Shown here: positions 44,939 to 53,971 of the stretch, piece after piece
How positions within the stretch are numbered: position 1 is the first letter of the stretch
Layout of the letters: each line of letters starts with the position of its first letter
Source of the DNA: Limosilactobacillus coleohominis 101-4-CHN
Lineage (GTDB): Bacteria; Bacillota; Bacilli; Lactobacillales; Lactobacillaceae
Reading direction: 5' to 3'
NCBI RefSeq assembly: GCF_000161935.1
Contig: NZ_GG698803.1
Location: forward strand, 82,888 to 146,887
DNA length: 64,000 bases
Notes under the pieces: model-generated
Seen by the model: the letters and a program-made list of their open reading frames with translations, nothing else
What the model was told of the DNA's origin: nothing
The model's database searches: none
Position numbers and translations under genes: made by a program

Positions 44939-45355
44939 ATGTTAAAAACACCACCATTTGTTACCCCATTTGCGCTAGTGTCATTAGTGTTAGCATTAGG
45001 TGCAACGAACGTGGTGGTTAACAAAACCACCCATACGAATGAAGGGGCAAAAGTAACTAATACGCGGACTGATCGTCGGACCACTAATGATCAGCAACGC
45101 CGCGATGATAGTAACCGTAACAGTAGCAGTGATGATCGGGACCGTGACGATCAATCGTCGTCATCATCAGTAACACGCCAGAGTCAATCTAGCACAGCAA
45201 CGAATAATAATACCGGGACGACTGGTCAAAACGAAACCACGACGAATAAGTCGAATTCCACCAACGAAAATACTACGACTACAAATAATGGAACTAATGA
45301 TAGTACCAATAATACCCAAACTAATACTACTGGTGGAACAGAAAGTAATAACTAA
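44939..45355 (+). CDS. Asn/Ser/Thr-rich membrane-anchored or secreted protein of unknown function
   Basis: 138 aa. A single hydrophobic segment (residues 8-27) is followed by about 110 residues of low complexity: Asp/Arg-rich, then Ser-rich, then Asn/Thr-rich repeats. No domain is recognised. AAAAGGAG precedes the ATG at 44939 (an ATA-free, in-frame extension from the Fur gene region exists but lacks a ribosome site). The gene precedes the DUF6681-like gene by 12 bp. I cannot state a function; it could be a flexible surface protein. Confidence 0.7.
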   Translation: MLKTPPFVTPFALVSLVLALGATNVVVNKTTHTNEGAKVTNTRTDRRTTNDQQRRDDSNRNSSSDDRDRDDQSSSSSVTRQSQSSTATNNNTGTTGQNETTTNKSNSTNENTTTTNNGTNDSTNNTQTNTTGGTESNN

Positions 45356-45367
45356 GGAGGGTAGTGA

Positions 45368-46237
45368 ATGTTTAGTTTTCTTGATATGATCAACCATTCA
45401 CTTGGTTACTTTAATATCAATACCAAGTTGAAAAATAAAATCTATACAGTTGTTGCTCTCCTTGGTGACTTTTACCTAATTTATGTCACCTACCGGTTAC
45501 TCGCTAACCACGTTTGGATGCGGGGATTGCTGTACTGTTTAGCAGTTATTGCCATTACCTACTATGTTTACCTGAATGCAGTTTATTATTTCCTAAATCG
45601 TACTTCGCGGTTTGACGTCTTATCACCATGGCTGGTTAAAATTACGGGTTATGATCAGAGCAATGAGAATCGTGGACAAATGCGTGCCGATCGCGCAGCG
45701 GCCATGATTAGTAATCAAGCCAATGGCTACTTTACTGATAGTAATCTGATTAGTGCAGACGTATCAATTGATCGTGAGGAGCAGTATAACCTACGTCATT
45801 TAGTAGATCAGCTAGTTGAAGAAGGAATCTTTACGGCTGACTATAACGGCAAGGACGCGTCGGCAATTATCGATGAATACAATCAGACTCACCAGCCGGT
45901 AAATGCGTTGAATGATCATCAAACACCACCATACTTTGATTTAGTAAATGATGAATTTGGCCACCGCTTGGAAATTTATGCTGGTTTGAACCAAATGGAA
46001 CGGGTACGGGTTGGTCACATTACCAAGGTCGGTTTGACTGATGTGCACGCGGCGCATGAAAAGTACCGCCTATATTTAGCAAACGTCTTTGTTACTGGCG
46101 GGCCGCATAAGATTCCGGGACGGCGGGGAACCACTATCTTGACGGACGGTGATTTTGGTTTAGTTGCCCACGTGGCATATAAAAATCGTGAGTCACAAGA
46201 TGCCGTGGGACAGCAACGGCGTAATTTATATCAATAA
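45368..46237 (+). CDS. Membrane-anchored unknown protein (DUF6681-like)
   Basis: 289 aa. Two to three N-terminal hydrophobic segments (about 25-47, 50-72) are followed by a soluble part of about 200 residues. It resembles the lactobacillal DUF6681 family as far as I can recall, whose function is unknown. The ATG has an AAGGAGGG site overlapping the previous stop. It is the last gene of the run from 43443, ending at a terminator. Confidence 0.75.
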   Translation: MFSFLDMINHSLGYFNINTKLKNKIYTVVALLGDFYLIYVTYRLLANHVWMRGLLYCLAVIAITYYVYLNAVYYFLNRTSRFDVLSPWLVKITGYDQSNENRGQMRADRAAAMISNQANGYFTDSNLISADVSIDREEQYNLRHLVDQLVEEGIFTADYNGKDASAIIDEYNQTHQPVNALNDHQTPPYFDLVNDEFGHRLEIYAGLNQMERVRVGHITKVGLTDVHAAHEKYRLYLANVFVTGGPHKIPGRRGTTILTDGDFGLVAHVAYKNRESQDAVGQQRRNLYQ

Positions 46238-46245
46238 AGTCATTA

Positions 46246-46291
46246 CAGGCGATGGTGACCAAAAAACGGTCAGTCATAGCCTGCTTTTTTT
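46246..46291 (+). terminator. Terminator after the DUF6681-like gene
   Basis: CAGGC..ATG..GACC pairs with GGTC..CAT..GCCTG in an interrupted stem, followed by a run of Ts. Confidence 0.8.
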
Positions 46292-46329
46292 GTTAAAATA
46301 ATATTATTACGTTTGTGGAGGAAAATAGG

Positions 46330-47265
46330 TTGGTTACGATTAGAACAATTGCTGCTAAAGCTGGTGTTTCAACGTCGACAGCGTCACGCGCATTAAATGA
46401 TAATCCCCGGATTAGCAGCAAAACTCGTCAGCATGTTAAACAAATCGCCCGTGCATTAGGCTATCGGCCTAATTTTTCGGCCCGCAATTTAAGTCGTGGG
46501 GAAGCGAATATCATTGGGGTGGTTTTCCCAATTCCAGATGCAAAGACGACCCAACCCGCCAACCCATTTCATATTGAAATTATGTGGGGAATTGGTAAGG
46601 CCATTCGACGTAAAAACTATGAAATGATGGTGGCGATGGGAACGAATCAAGCGGACCTAGTCCGTCAGGTTGAAGCAATGGCGCAGCAAGCCAAAGTTCA
46701 TAAATTTGTCCTCCTGTACTCCCAAAAGGATGACCCCGTTGTGGATTACCTGCGACAGCATCAATTGTCTTATGTCATTGTCGGTCATCCATATAATGAC
46801 TTGGACAGCTTTGTTGATAACGATAATGTTGCGGTCGGTCAGGCGGCCACCCAACGATTGTGTACACTGCACAAGTTACACCAACCCGTGTTTGTCCAAT
46901 CCACAACTGACCATTCCTTTGAAACTGATCGACGAAAGGGATATGAACAAGCAATGCAAAGCAAGTCTTTGCCACCAATGGTCATCAAACTCTCCCCACA
47001 GGATGATTTGATGAGATGGCTAGCTAGTCATCCGGAAGCGGATGGTTTAGTTTTTGCGGATGACGTGATTTACCTGCGCTATGCCCGTCAGTTAAAAGAA
47101 ACCGAACTACCAGTGGCTTGTTTTAATAACAGTCAGTGGATTAAAGTCGTCTTTAGCGACCAAAGTGTCATTGATTTGCAGCCACAGAAGTTAGGGGCAG
47201 AAGCCGTAAAGCTATTGTTTAATCCGCGTCACCACCATATTTATGTGCCGTACCAAGTCAGCTAA
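46330..47265 (+). CDS. malR: LacI-family transcriptional regulator of the maltose cluster
   Basis: 311 aa, complete. The helix-turn-helix TIRTIAAKAGVSTSTASRAL is at residues 3-22; a sugar-binding domain follows. The TTG at 46330 lies eight bases after GTGGAGG and gives a standard LacI N-terminus, so the in-frame GTG at 46315 is unlikely. It is followed by a terminator and then the permease-malP-pgmB operon, whose promoter carries a GCAAACGGTTGC palindrome that is a candidate operator. This is the intact regulator, in contrast to the broken one at 34049-35037. Confidence 0.88.
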   Translation: MVTIRTIAAKAGVSTSTASRALNDNPRISSKTRQHVKQIARALGYRPNFSARNLSRGEANIIGVVFPIPDAKTTQPANPFHIEIMWGIGKAIRRKNYEMMVAMGTNQADLVRQVEAMAQQAKVHKFVLLYSQKDDPVVDYLRQHQLSYVIVGHPYNDLDSFVDNDNVAVGQAATQRLCTLHKLHQPVFVQSTTDHSFETDRRKGYEQAMQSKSLPPMVIKLSPQDDLMRWLASHPEADGLVFADDVIYLRYARQLKETELPVACFNNSQWIKVVFSDQSVIDLQPQKLGAEAVKLLFNPRHHHIYVPYQVS

Positions 47266-47318
47266 ATCCAGTTAACAGGAGTGCTAATGCACGTGATCCA
47301 GGTTAGCTGGATTTTTTA
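47264..47318 (+). terminator. Terminator of the malR-type gene
   Basis: AAATCCAGTTAAC pairs with GGTTAGCTGGATTT with one or two mismatches around a 24-nt loop, followed by Ts. Confidence 0.8.
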
Positions 47319-47331
47319 TTTTAAATTTTGC

Positions 47332-47395
47332 GCAAACGGTTGCATTAAATAATGATGTTTGGTATATTATTAGGCGTAATGTAAAAGCGCTTTCA
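47332..47395 (+). promoter_or_regulatory. Promoter, LacI-type operator and cre-like site of the maltose operon
   Basis: TTGCAT (47340-47345) and TATATT (47363-47368) with a 17-bp spacer form a good promoter. The near-palindrome GCAAACGGTTGC (47332-47343) covers the -35. TGTAAAAGCGCTTTCA (47380-47395) lies just after the expected start and differs from the cre consensus by one base. The setup suggests repression by the adjacent LacI regulator and by CcpA. Confidence 0.7.
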
Positions 47396-47424
47396 AAAAA
47401 CGCAGATTTTAAGGAGTGTTTGTT

Positions 47425-48771
47425 ATGAGTCAAGAGAATTCACAAACTGCTGGTTTGCCAACGCTCTCCAGTAGCATGATTTGGATGATCAACTTTGGCT
47501 TTTTGGGTGTGCAAACGGCATTTACCCTGCAAAGTTCGCAAATGAGTCGAATTTTCCAAACCATTGGTGCTGATCCCAATAACCTTGGTTGGTTCTTCAT
47601 TTTGCCACCATTGGCTGGACTGATCGTTCAACCAATTATTGGTTATTATTCTGATCGAACCTGGGCACCTAAATTAGGTGGTCGGCGGCTTCCTTACTTG
47701 TTGTTAGGAACAATCGTGGCGGTGATTGTTATGCTTTTGCTGCCTAACTCAGGAAGCTTCGGCTTTGGTTATGGTTCGCTAGCCGCACTTTGGTTTGGGG
47801 CAATTACGGTTGCCTTTCTTGATTTATCTTCCAATGTTGCAATGCAGCCATTCAAGATGATGGTTGGTGACATGGTAAATGATGATCAAAAGAGCTATGC
47901 CTACGGAGTGCAAAGTTTCTTGTCGAACACCGGGGCGGTGCTGGCAGCAATCTTCCCATTCCTATTAACTTTGATGGGGGTTGCTAATAAAGCACCGAAG
48001 GGTGTGGTACCACAATCAGTTATCATTTCCTTCTACGTGGGTGCTGCTTTACTAGTGATTACGAGCCTCTTCACGATTTTCCGGGTTCATGAATATGATC
48101 CTGCAACTTATGCTAAGTATCATGGCATTTCCGAAGCGGATAACAAAGAAGGCGGTAACTGGTTGACGTTGCTGAGACATGCACCAAAGGCTTTCTGGAC
48201 GGTAACTCTAGTTCAATTCTTCTGCTGGTTTGCTTTCCAATACCTATGGACTTACTCAGCTGGTGCCATTGCAAGTAACGTTTGGGGAACGACGAATGCT
48301 TCAAGTGTTGGTTACCAAGATGCTGGTAACTGGTATGGGGTTCTGGCGGCCGTTCAATCCATCGCTGCCGTAATTTGGTCATACGTCTTAGCTAAGGTAC
48401 CGAACAAGTATCATAAATTAGGATATGCTGGCAGCCTTTTGCTTGGGGCCATCGGCTTTATCTCCGTCTTCTATATCCATGACAAGTGGACGTTAATTAT
48501 TTCATACACCTTAGTCGGAATTGCCTGGGCCGGCATGAATACCTACCCACTAACAATTGTGACGAATGCATTATCTGGTAAGCATATGGGAACCTACCTT
48601 GGCTTATTCAACGGCTCCATTTGTCTGCCACAAATTGTTGCTTCACTGTTGAGTTTTGTGCTCTTCCCAATGCTGGGTGGTTCACAAGTCCACATGTTCC
48701 TGCTTGGTGGAGTGGTAATGATTTTAGCTGCCTTGTCAGTTGGAACAATTCACGAAACGTATGTCCGCTAG
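47425..48771 (+). CDS. MFS sugar permease of the maltose operon (paralog 2)
   Basis: 448 aa with 12 helices. It shares the QSSQMSRIFQTIGAD, YYSDRTW and GDMVNDDQ motifs with the permease at 26057-27454, so the two are paralogs. Its position directly ahead of maltose phosphorylase makes maltose the probable substrate. The ATG at 47425 is eight bases after AAGGAG; the in-frame GTG at 47416 overlaps it. The next gene begins 52 bp on. Confidence 0.92.
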   Translation: MSQENSQTAGLPTLSSSMIWMINFGFLGVQTAFTLQSSQMSRIFQTIGADPNNLGWFFILPPLAGLIVQPIIGYYSDRTWAPKLGGRRLPYLLLGTIVAVIVMLLLPNSGSFGFGYGSLAALWFGAITVAFLDLSSNVAMQPFKMMVGDMVNDDQKSYAYGVQSFLSNTGAVLAAIFPFLLTLMGVANKAPKGVVPQSVIISFYVGAALLVITSLFTIFRVHEYDPATYAKYHGISEADNKEGGNWLTLLRHAPKAFWTVTLVQFFCWFAFQYLWTYSAGAIASNVWGTTNASSVGYQDAGNWYGVLAAVQSIAAVIWSYVLAKVPNKYHKLGYAGSLLLGAIGFISVFYIHDKWTLIISYTLVGIAWAGMNTYPLTIVTNALSGKHMGTYLGLFNGSICLPQIVASLLSFVLFPMLGGSQVHMFLLGGVVMILAALSVGTIHETYVR

Positions 48772-48823
48772 AAAATTACTAAGAGAATTGAGTTAAAAGG
48801 TTTAAATAAGAAAGGAATTTACC

Positions 48824-51076
48824 ATGAAAAGAACATTTGATATTGCGCCATGGCACGTTGCAACTAAACAATGGGATCCAGAAGATAAGCGTCTTCAGGA
48901 ATCAATGACGTCATTAGCAAACGAAAACTTGGGAATGCGGGGCTTCTTTGAAGAAGGCTACACCGGTGACCATATGCAAGGAGTCTACCTCGGTGGGGTT
49001 TGGTTCCCTGACAAGACACGTGTTGGTTGGTGGAAGAACGGTTATCCAAAATACTTTGGTAAGATGATCAACGCAGTTAACTTTATGAAGTTAATCATTA
49101 AAGTTAACGGTGAACAACTGGACTTAAACAAACAAACACCAAAAGATTTTAAATTAGATCTTGATATGAAACGGGGCGTCTTAACTCGTGAATTTACCGT
49201 TGAAATCGGTGGTACTGAAATGTACTTCAACTTTGAACGGTTCGTCTCGGTCGTCCAAAAGGAATTAGTAGGTCAACGGTTACACATTAAGAATCGCGGT
49301 AATGATGGTGCAAAGGTAGAAATTACCAGCATGATTGATGCGGATGTCTACAATGAAGATGCCAATTACGATGAACAATTCTGGAACGTTTTGGGTAAGA
49401 ACGCTAGTGATGAACATGCCGAATTAACTTCTGAAACGAAGCCGAACGACTTTGGCACGCCACAGTTTACTGTTGGAATGAAGACGACCACGAAGACGGA
49501 TTTAGCCCACGTCGGTGATGGTACTGATGAGAAGGATGCTTACAATAACTTTGCGGGCACAGTAGCTGCTGGCCAAGAAGTAACGATTGAAAAACGATCC
49601 GTTGTCGTTACTTCCCGGGACTTTGATTCTCAAGCAGCGATTGAAAAGCGTTTAGATGATTTAACTGATCAATTAGATGGTCAAAGCTTCGACGATTTAT
49701 TAGCTCCCCATGTCCAAGAATGGGCAGACCGGTGGACAAAGTCCGATGTTGAGATTGAAGGGGACGAAGGGGCCCAACAAGGGATTCGCTTTAACCTCTT
49801 CCAACTCTTCTCAACTTACTATGGTAATGATTACCGGCTGAATATTAGTCCAAAGGGCTTCACTGGTGAAAAGTACGGTGGTGCTACTTACTGGGATACC
49901 GAAGCTTACTGTATTCCAGTCTACTTAGGGGTTGCCAACCCAGAAATTGCCCGTAACTTATTAATGTACCGGTATAAGCAACTGGATGGGGCCTTTGTAA
50001 ACGCTAAGGAACAAGGCTTGAAGGGTGCATTATTCCCAATGGTGACCTTTAACGGGATCGAATGCCACAACGAATGGGAAATTACCTTTGAAGAAATTCA
50101 CCGGAATGGTGACATTGCCTTTGCGATTTACCTATACACTAAGTACACGGGTGACAAGTCATACGTACTCAACGAGGGTGCGGAAGTCCTAACCGAAATT
50201 TCGCGGTTCTGGGCAGACCGGGTTCACTACTCACAACGGCAAAACAAGTACATGTTGCACGGGGTAACCGGTCCAGATGAATACGATAACAACGTCAACA
50301 ACGACTGGTACACGAACCTACTTTGTCAATGGACATTGAAGTACACACTGGAAATTTTGGCGGAAGTTGATGACGATGTTGCCAAGAAGCTCAACGTTTC
50401 CGAAGATGAAAAGCGTTACTGGAAGGGTATCGTGGATAATATGTACTTGCCATACGACAAGCAAAAAGATATTTTCCCAGAAAATGATGGCTTCTTAGAT
50501 AAGGACCTGACCCCAGTTTCTGAAATTCCAAGTGATCAACTACCACTGAACCAAAATTGGTCATGGGACAAGATTCTTCGTTCACCATATGTTAAGCAAG
50601 GGGACGTTATTCAAGGACTATGGGACTTTATTGATGACTTTACCAAGGAAGAAAAGAAGAATAACTTTGACTTTTATGAACAATTTACGGTTCATGAATC
50701 AAGCCTCTCCGCTTCGGTTTACTCCATTATCGCGGCTGACATTGGCTATGAAGACAAGGCTGTTGAATTATACGAACGTTCAGCCCGCCTTGACCTTGAT
50801 AACTACAACAATGATACTTCTGATGGTTTGCACATCACTTCCATGACGGGTTCATGGTTGGACATTGTTCAAGGATTTGCTGGCATGCGGGTTCGTGATG
50901 ATCAACTCCACTTTGCCCCATTCTTACCAAAGAAATGGGATTCATACCAATTCCGTCAGATGTTCCGTGGTCGGATCTTGAAGGTTAAGGTTGACAAGCA
51001 CGGTACGAAGATCGACTTAGTATCTGGTGACCCAATTACGATTGATTTAGATGGTCAAAAGTTAGAATTGAAGTAA
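48824..51076 (+). CDS. malP: Maltose phosphorylase (GH65)
   Basis: 750 aa, full length for GH65. The catalytic region contains NGIECHNEWEITFEEIH with the conserved Glu, and KYGGATYWDTEAYC ahead of it. It splits maltose with phosphate into glucose and beta-glucose-1-phosphate without using ATP. It lies between the maltose permease and beta-phosphoglucomutase, the classic arrangement. AAAGGAATTTACC precedes the ATG. Confidence 0.96.
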   Translation: MKRTFDIAPWHVATKQWDPEDKRLQESMTSLANENLGMRGFFEEGYTGDHMQGVYLGGVWFPDKTRVGWWKNGYPKYFGKMINAVNFMKLIIKVNGEQLDLNKQTPKDFKLDLDMKRGVLTREFTVEIGGTEMYFNFERFVSVVQKELVGQRLHIKNRGNDGAKVEITSMIDADVYNEDANYDEQFWNVLGKNASDEHAELTSETKPNDFGTPQFTVGMKTTTKTDLAHVGDGTDEKDAYNNFAGTVAAGQEVTIEKRSVVVTSRDFDSQAAIEKRLDDLTDQLDGQSFDDLLAPHVQEWADRWTKSDVEIEGDEGAQQGIRFNLFQLFSTYYGNDYRLNISPKGFTGEKYGGATYWDTEAYCIPVYLGVANPEIARNLLMYRYKQLDGAFVNAKEQGLKGALFPMVTFNGIECHNEWEITFEEIHRNGDIAFAIYLYTKYTGDKSYVLNEGAEVLTEISRFWADRVHYSQRQNKYMLHGVTGPDEYDNNVNNDWYTNLLCQWTLKYTLEILAEVDDDVAKKLNVSEDEKRYWKGIVDNMYLPYDKQKDIFPENDGFLDKDLTPVSEIPSDQLPLNQNWSWDKILRSPYVKQGDVIQGLWDFIDDFTKEEKKNNFDFYEQFTVHESSLSASVYSIIAADIGYEDKAVELYERSARLDLDNYNNDTSDGLHITSMTGSWLDIVQGFAGMRVRDDQLHFAPFLPKKWDSYQFRQMFRGRILKVKVDKHGTKIDLVSGDPITIDLDGQKLELK

Positions 51077-51095
51077 TTCAGGAAGGAGAATAATC

Positions 51096-51755
51096 ATGAA
51101 CTTTTCTGAGATTAAAGGCTTTGCCTTCGATATGGATGGGGTAATTGCTGATACCGCCCGGTTCCATGGCCAGGCTTGGCATCAATTGGCTGATAAAGTG
51201 GGAACAACGTGGACTCCTGAATTAGCTGATGCACTTAAGGGAGTTAGCCGAATGGATTCTCTTGAGTTGATCCTCAAGGCCGGTGGTCATGAAAATGACT
51301 ATTCACAGGACGAGAAAGTAGCGTTGGCGACGGAAAAGAATGATAACTATGTTAAGTTAGTGGAAACTTTAACGCCGGCTGATATTTTACCGGGAATGAA
51401 AGCATTCTTAGATGAACTAAAGGCCGCAGGTTATCACTTAGTGTTAGCTTCTGCTTCGAAGAATGCCCCGAAAGTTTTAAAGTACCTGCAATTAACGGAC
51501 TATTTTGAGGGGATTGTTGATCCAGCAAAGCTTTCTAAAGGAAAACCGGATCCAGAAATTTATGTTGAAGCGGCCAAGACAATGAATCTGCCAGTTAACG
51601 AAGTAGCTGGGGTTGAAGACGCGCAGGCCGGAATTCAGGCCATCAACGGCGCCGGAGAACTCTCCATCGGGATTGGCAGTGGTCTGAAGGACGCAGATGT
51701 TAAGTTTAATGAGACGAGCGAAGTTTCATTAGACGCAATTAAAGCACAACTATAG
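51096..51755 (+). CDS. pgmB: Beta-phosphoglucomutase
   Basis: 219 aa of the HAD superfamily. Motif I has FDMDGVIADT with Asp12 as phosphate-accepting nucleophile and Asp14 as acid/base; GVSRMDSLE and the C-terminal VEDAQAGIQAI motif are typical. It converts the beta-glucose-1-phosphate made by malP into glucose-6-phosphate. AAGGAG precedes the ATG; the gene lies 19 bp after malP. Confidence 0.95.
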   Translation: MNFSEIKGFAFDMDGVIADTARFHGQAWHQLADKVGTTWTPELADALKGVSRMDSLELILKAGGHENDYSQDEKVALATEKNDNYVKLVETLTPADILPGMKAFLDELKAAGYHLVLASASKNAPKVLKYLQLTDYFEGIVDPAKLSKGKPDPEIYVEAAKTMNLPVNEVAGVEDAQAGIQAINGAGELSIGIGSGLKDADVKFNETSEVSLDAIKAQL

Positions 51756-51787
51756 TTATAACTATTCACTCATCGCAACAATCATCA

Positions 51788-51818
51788 AGGAGGCCGGGAG
51801 TTACCCAGCCTCCTTTTT
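51788..51818 (+). terminator. Terminator of the maltose operon
   Basis: AGGAGGC pairs with GCCTCCT through an interrupted loop-side stem, followed by five Ts. Confidence 0.85.
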
Positions 51819-51885
51819 AAGTGGAAGATGATAATGTAATTAATGGTTGTTCGGCGTAAGATATTAATCAAAGAGGAGGATCACG

Positions 51886-52713
51886 ATGAAATTTATTTCT
51901 TGGAATATTGATTCAATTAATGCTGCGTTGACTGGAACATCGACTCGGGCTGGAGAAACCCGGGATGTTTTGCACAAAATTGCTGATTTAGTGCCTGATG
52001 TGATTGCCATTCAAGAAACGAAACTTTCCAAAAATGGCCCCACCAAGAAGCATTTCACGGTTTTGAATGAACTTTTCCCAGACTACCAAGTTGCCTGGCG
52101 GAGTTCAGTTGAACCCGCCCGGAAAGGGTACGCAGGAACAATGTATCTTTATCGGACAGGTCTCACACCAAAGATATCTTATCCGCAAATTGGTGCTCCA
52201 GAACCGATGGACAATGAGGGCCGGATGATTACTTTAGAATTTCCATACTTTTTTGTTACGGAAGTGTATACACCAAACTCAGGGACTGGGCTCCGCCGCT
52301 TGGCCGAACGGCAAATTTGGGATGATCGTTACCGAGAATATCTCCAACAATTGGATCAGCAAAAGCCAGTGATTGCCAGTGGCGATTTTAACGTTGCTCA
52401 TGAGCCGATCGACCTGGCCCATCCAGAAAATAATCACCATTCAGCTGGCTTTACCGACGAAGAACGTGAGCATTTTACTAAATTATTAAAGGCCGGTTTT
52501 ACGGATAGTTTCCGTCACCTTCATCCGGAAGAAAAGGGTGCCTATTCCTGGTGGGCACAACGGGTCATTACCAGTAAGCAAAATAACTCTGGATGGCGGA
52601 TTGACTACTGGTTGGTTAGTGATCGGATCGCCGATAAGGTAGTTAAATCATCGATGATTGATACCGGAGCACGCCGTGATCATACGCCGATTGAATTAGA
52701 CATTGATTTATAA
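51886..52713 (+). CDS. Exodeoxyribonuclease III family AP endonuclease
   Basis: 275 aa of the exonuclease/endonuclease/phosphatase superfamily. SWNIDSINAAL (5-15), IQETKLS with the metal-binding Glu (45-51), SGDFNVAHEPIDL (167-178) and the terminal RRDHTPIEL His are the ExoIII set. It acts on abasic sites in DNA repair. The ATG has an AGAGGAGG ribosome site. It is a single gene, or is followed by the DUF308 gene after a 73-bp gap. Confidence 0.9.
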   Translation: MKFISWNIDSINAALTGTSTRAGETRDVLHKIADLVPDVIAIQETKLSKNGPTKKHFTVLNELFPDYQVAWRSSVEPARKGYAGTMYLYRTGLTPKISYPQIGAPEPMDNEGRMITLEFPYFFVTEVYTPNSGTGLRRLAERQIWDDRYREYLQQLDQQKPVIASGDFNVAHEPIDLAHPENNHHSAGFTDEEREHFTKLLKAGFTDSFRHLHPEEKGAYSWWAQRVITSKQNNSGWRIDYWLVSDRIADKVVKSSMIDTGARRDHTPIELDIDL

Positions 52714-52786
52714 TTAATTTAGTATAGTGGTCATCCACAATCGTGGTATACTGAATTTGTGATTATAAATGAGAGAAGGAATAATT

Positions 52787-53308
52787 GTGGAACGAGCAAA
52801 TAAGCGGTTTGATTGGGCAGCCTTTATTTTAGGTGTCCTATTGGTCATTTTAGGGTGTGTTTCGATGTATCATATCGATAAAACCCTACGGTTAGTGGCA
52901 ATTTTGATGGGGATTGGTGCCATCGTAAAGGGAATTTATGAAATTTGGCTTCGTCAGACGGTGAATAATTTGTTGAATCACCGATCCGCTTGGTTGTTAA
53001 TTATGGCCATCTTAGATATTATCGTTGGTTTGATCTTCCTGTTTGTACGGGGCGTTGGTGCACTAACGATTGCTTACCTGTTTGCTATTTGGTTTATTAT
53101 TGACAGTATTGGTCAATTGCAAGTTTCCAACTTCTACCGGCAATTTGGTAAAGGCTACTACTGGCTGCTAGTTGTTTTGAACGTCATCGGCGTGATTGTC
53201 GGGGTTATTTTATTGTTTAACCCTGCACTTTCGGCAATTACCCTTGTTTGGTTAATCGCTGCTGCGCTGATTCTGCTAGGGGTAATTGCAATTGTTGCTG
53301 CCTTTTAA
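52787..53308 (+). CDS. DUF308/HdeD-like membrane protein
   Basis: 173 aa with six hydrophobic segments, as in the HdeD family of small membrane proteins, whose function in lactobacilli is unknown (HdeD of enterobacteria relates to acid stress). I chose the GTG at 52787 because AGAGAAGGA lies eight bases upstream; the ATG at 52769 has no ribosome site. Confidence 0.84.
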   Translation: MERANKRFDWAAFILGVLLVILGCVSMYHIDKTLRLVAILMGIGAIVKGIYEIWLRQTVNNLLNHRSAWLLIMAILDIIVGLIFLFVRGVGALTIAYLFAIWFIIDSIGQLQVSNFYRQFGKGYYWLLVVLNVIGVIVGVILLFNPALSAITLVWLIAAALILLGVIAIVAAF

Positions 53309-53323
53309 AGGTGCTAAATTTTT

Positions 53324-53356
53324 AAAAAGACGTGAGCTAGTGCTCACGTCTTTTTT
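53324..53356 (+). terminator. Terminator of the DUF308 gene
   Basis: AAAAAGACGTGAGC pairs perfectly with GCTCACGTCTTTTT around a 4-nt loop, then Ts. Confidence 0.92.
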
Positions 53357-53404
53357 GTTGAATCATGCTAAAATAAAAGAAATCGTGATGAAAGAGGAAT
53401 GATT

Positions 53405-53971
53405 ATGGGGACAGTAGTGGTATTGCCATCATTCAAACTGGAACACAGTGATTGGCAACAAGTAAATATTGGGCACCGTCAGTTGCAAGTGCTTGATTAT
53501 CAACAATTTCAGCTCCACCCGTACACATTTGACCAATTAGTTCAAGCGGTCGTTGATCATCTACGAACCGTGGCCCAACCAGTCATTCTGATTGGAGAAG
53601 ACTTTGGTGCGTTAGTGGCGTTACGAGCAGCAGTTGATCTTTTGGGGCGGCTTGATCGGCTCATTTTAGTCCGGCCACATTGTCAAGCTTCAACGAATCT
53701 GCTCAATTCAGGACTATTTCAACCGACTCCATTAGATCGTCATCAGCTTAAATCGCTTAAACAGTCACTTCAAGGGGTGGATTTAACGGGCGAATTGATG
53801 CATGTTCAGGGATTAACCTACCTCTTTGCTGGGGAACAAGATCGTAAAAATCGACGAGTTGCTCAAGAACTCAAGAATCGGTTAATTGATGGGCACTTAG
53901 AAGTAGTGCCGAAAATGGGCAAGACGTTGAATGAAGCGGGAATTAAGGCATTAAGCGAGAACTTGCGGTGA
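53405..53971 (+). CDS. Alpha/beta-hydrolase-like protein with altered nucleophile elbow
   Basis: 188 aa. The order of short strands and the LIGEDFGALVALRAA segment (about residues 64-78) resemble the nucleophile elbow of alpha/beta hydrolases, but the GxSxG Ser is replaced: the sequence is GEDFG. No catalytic His is clear near the C-terminus (KMGKTLNEAG). It may be a non-catalytic member, or it may use Asp as some dehalogenases do. The ATG at 53405 has AGAGGA upstream. Its stop overlaps the start of the next hydrolase-like gene, so the pair is translated together. Confidence 0.65.
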   Translation: MGTVVVLPSFKLEHSDWQQVNIGHRQLQVLDYQQFQLHPYTFDQLVQAVVDHLRTVAQPVILIGEDFGALVALRAAVDLLGRLDRLILVRPHCQASTNLLNSGLFQPTPLDRHQLKSLKQSLQGVDLTGELMHVQGLTYLFAGEQDRKNRRVAQELKNRLIDGHLEVVPKMGKTLNEAGIKALSENLR

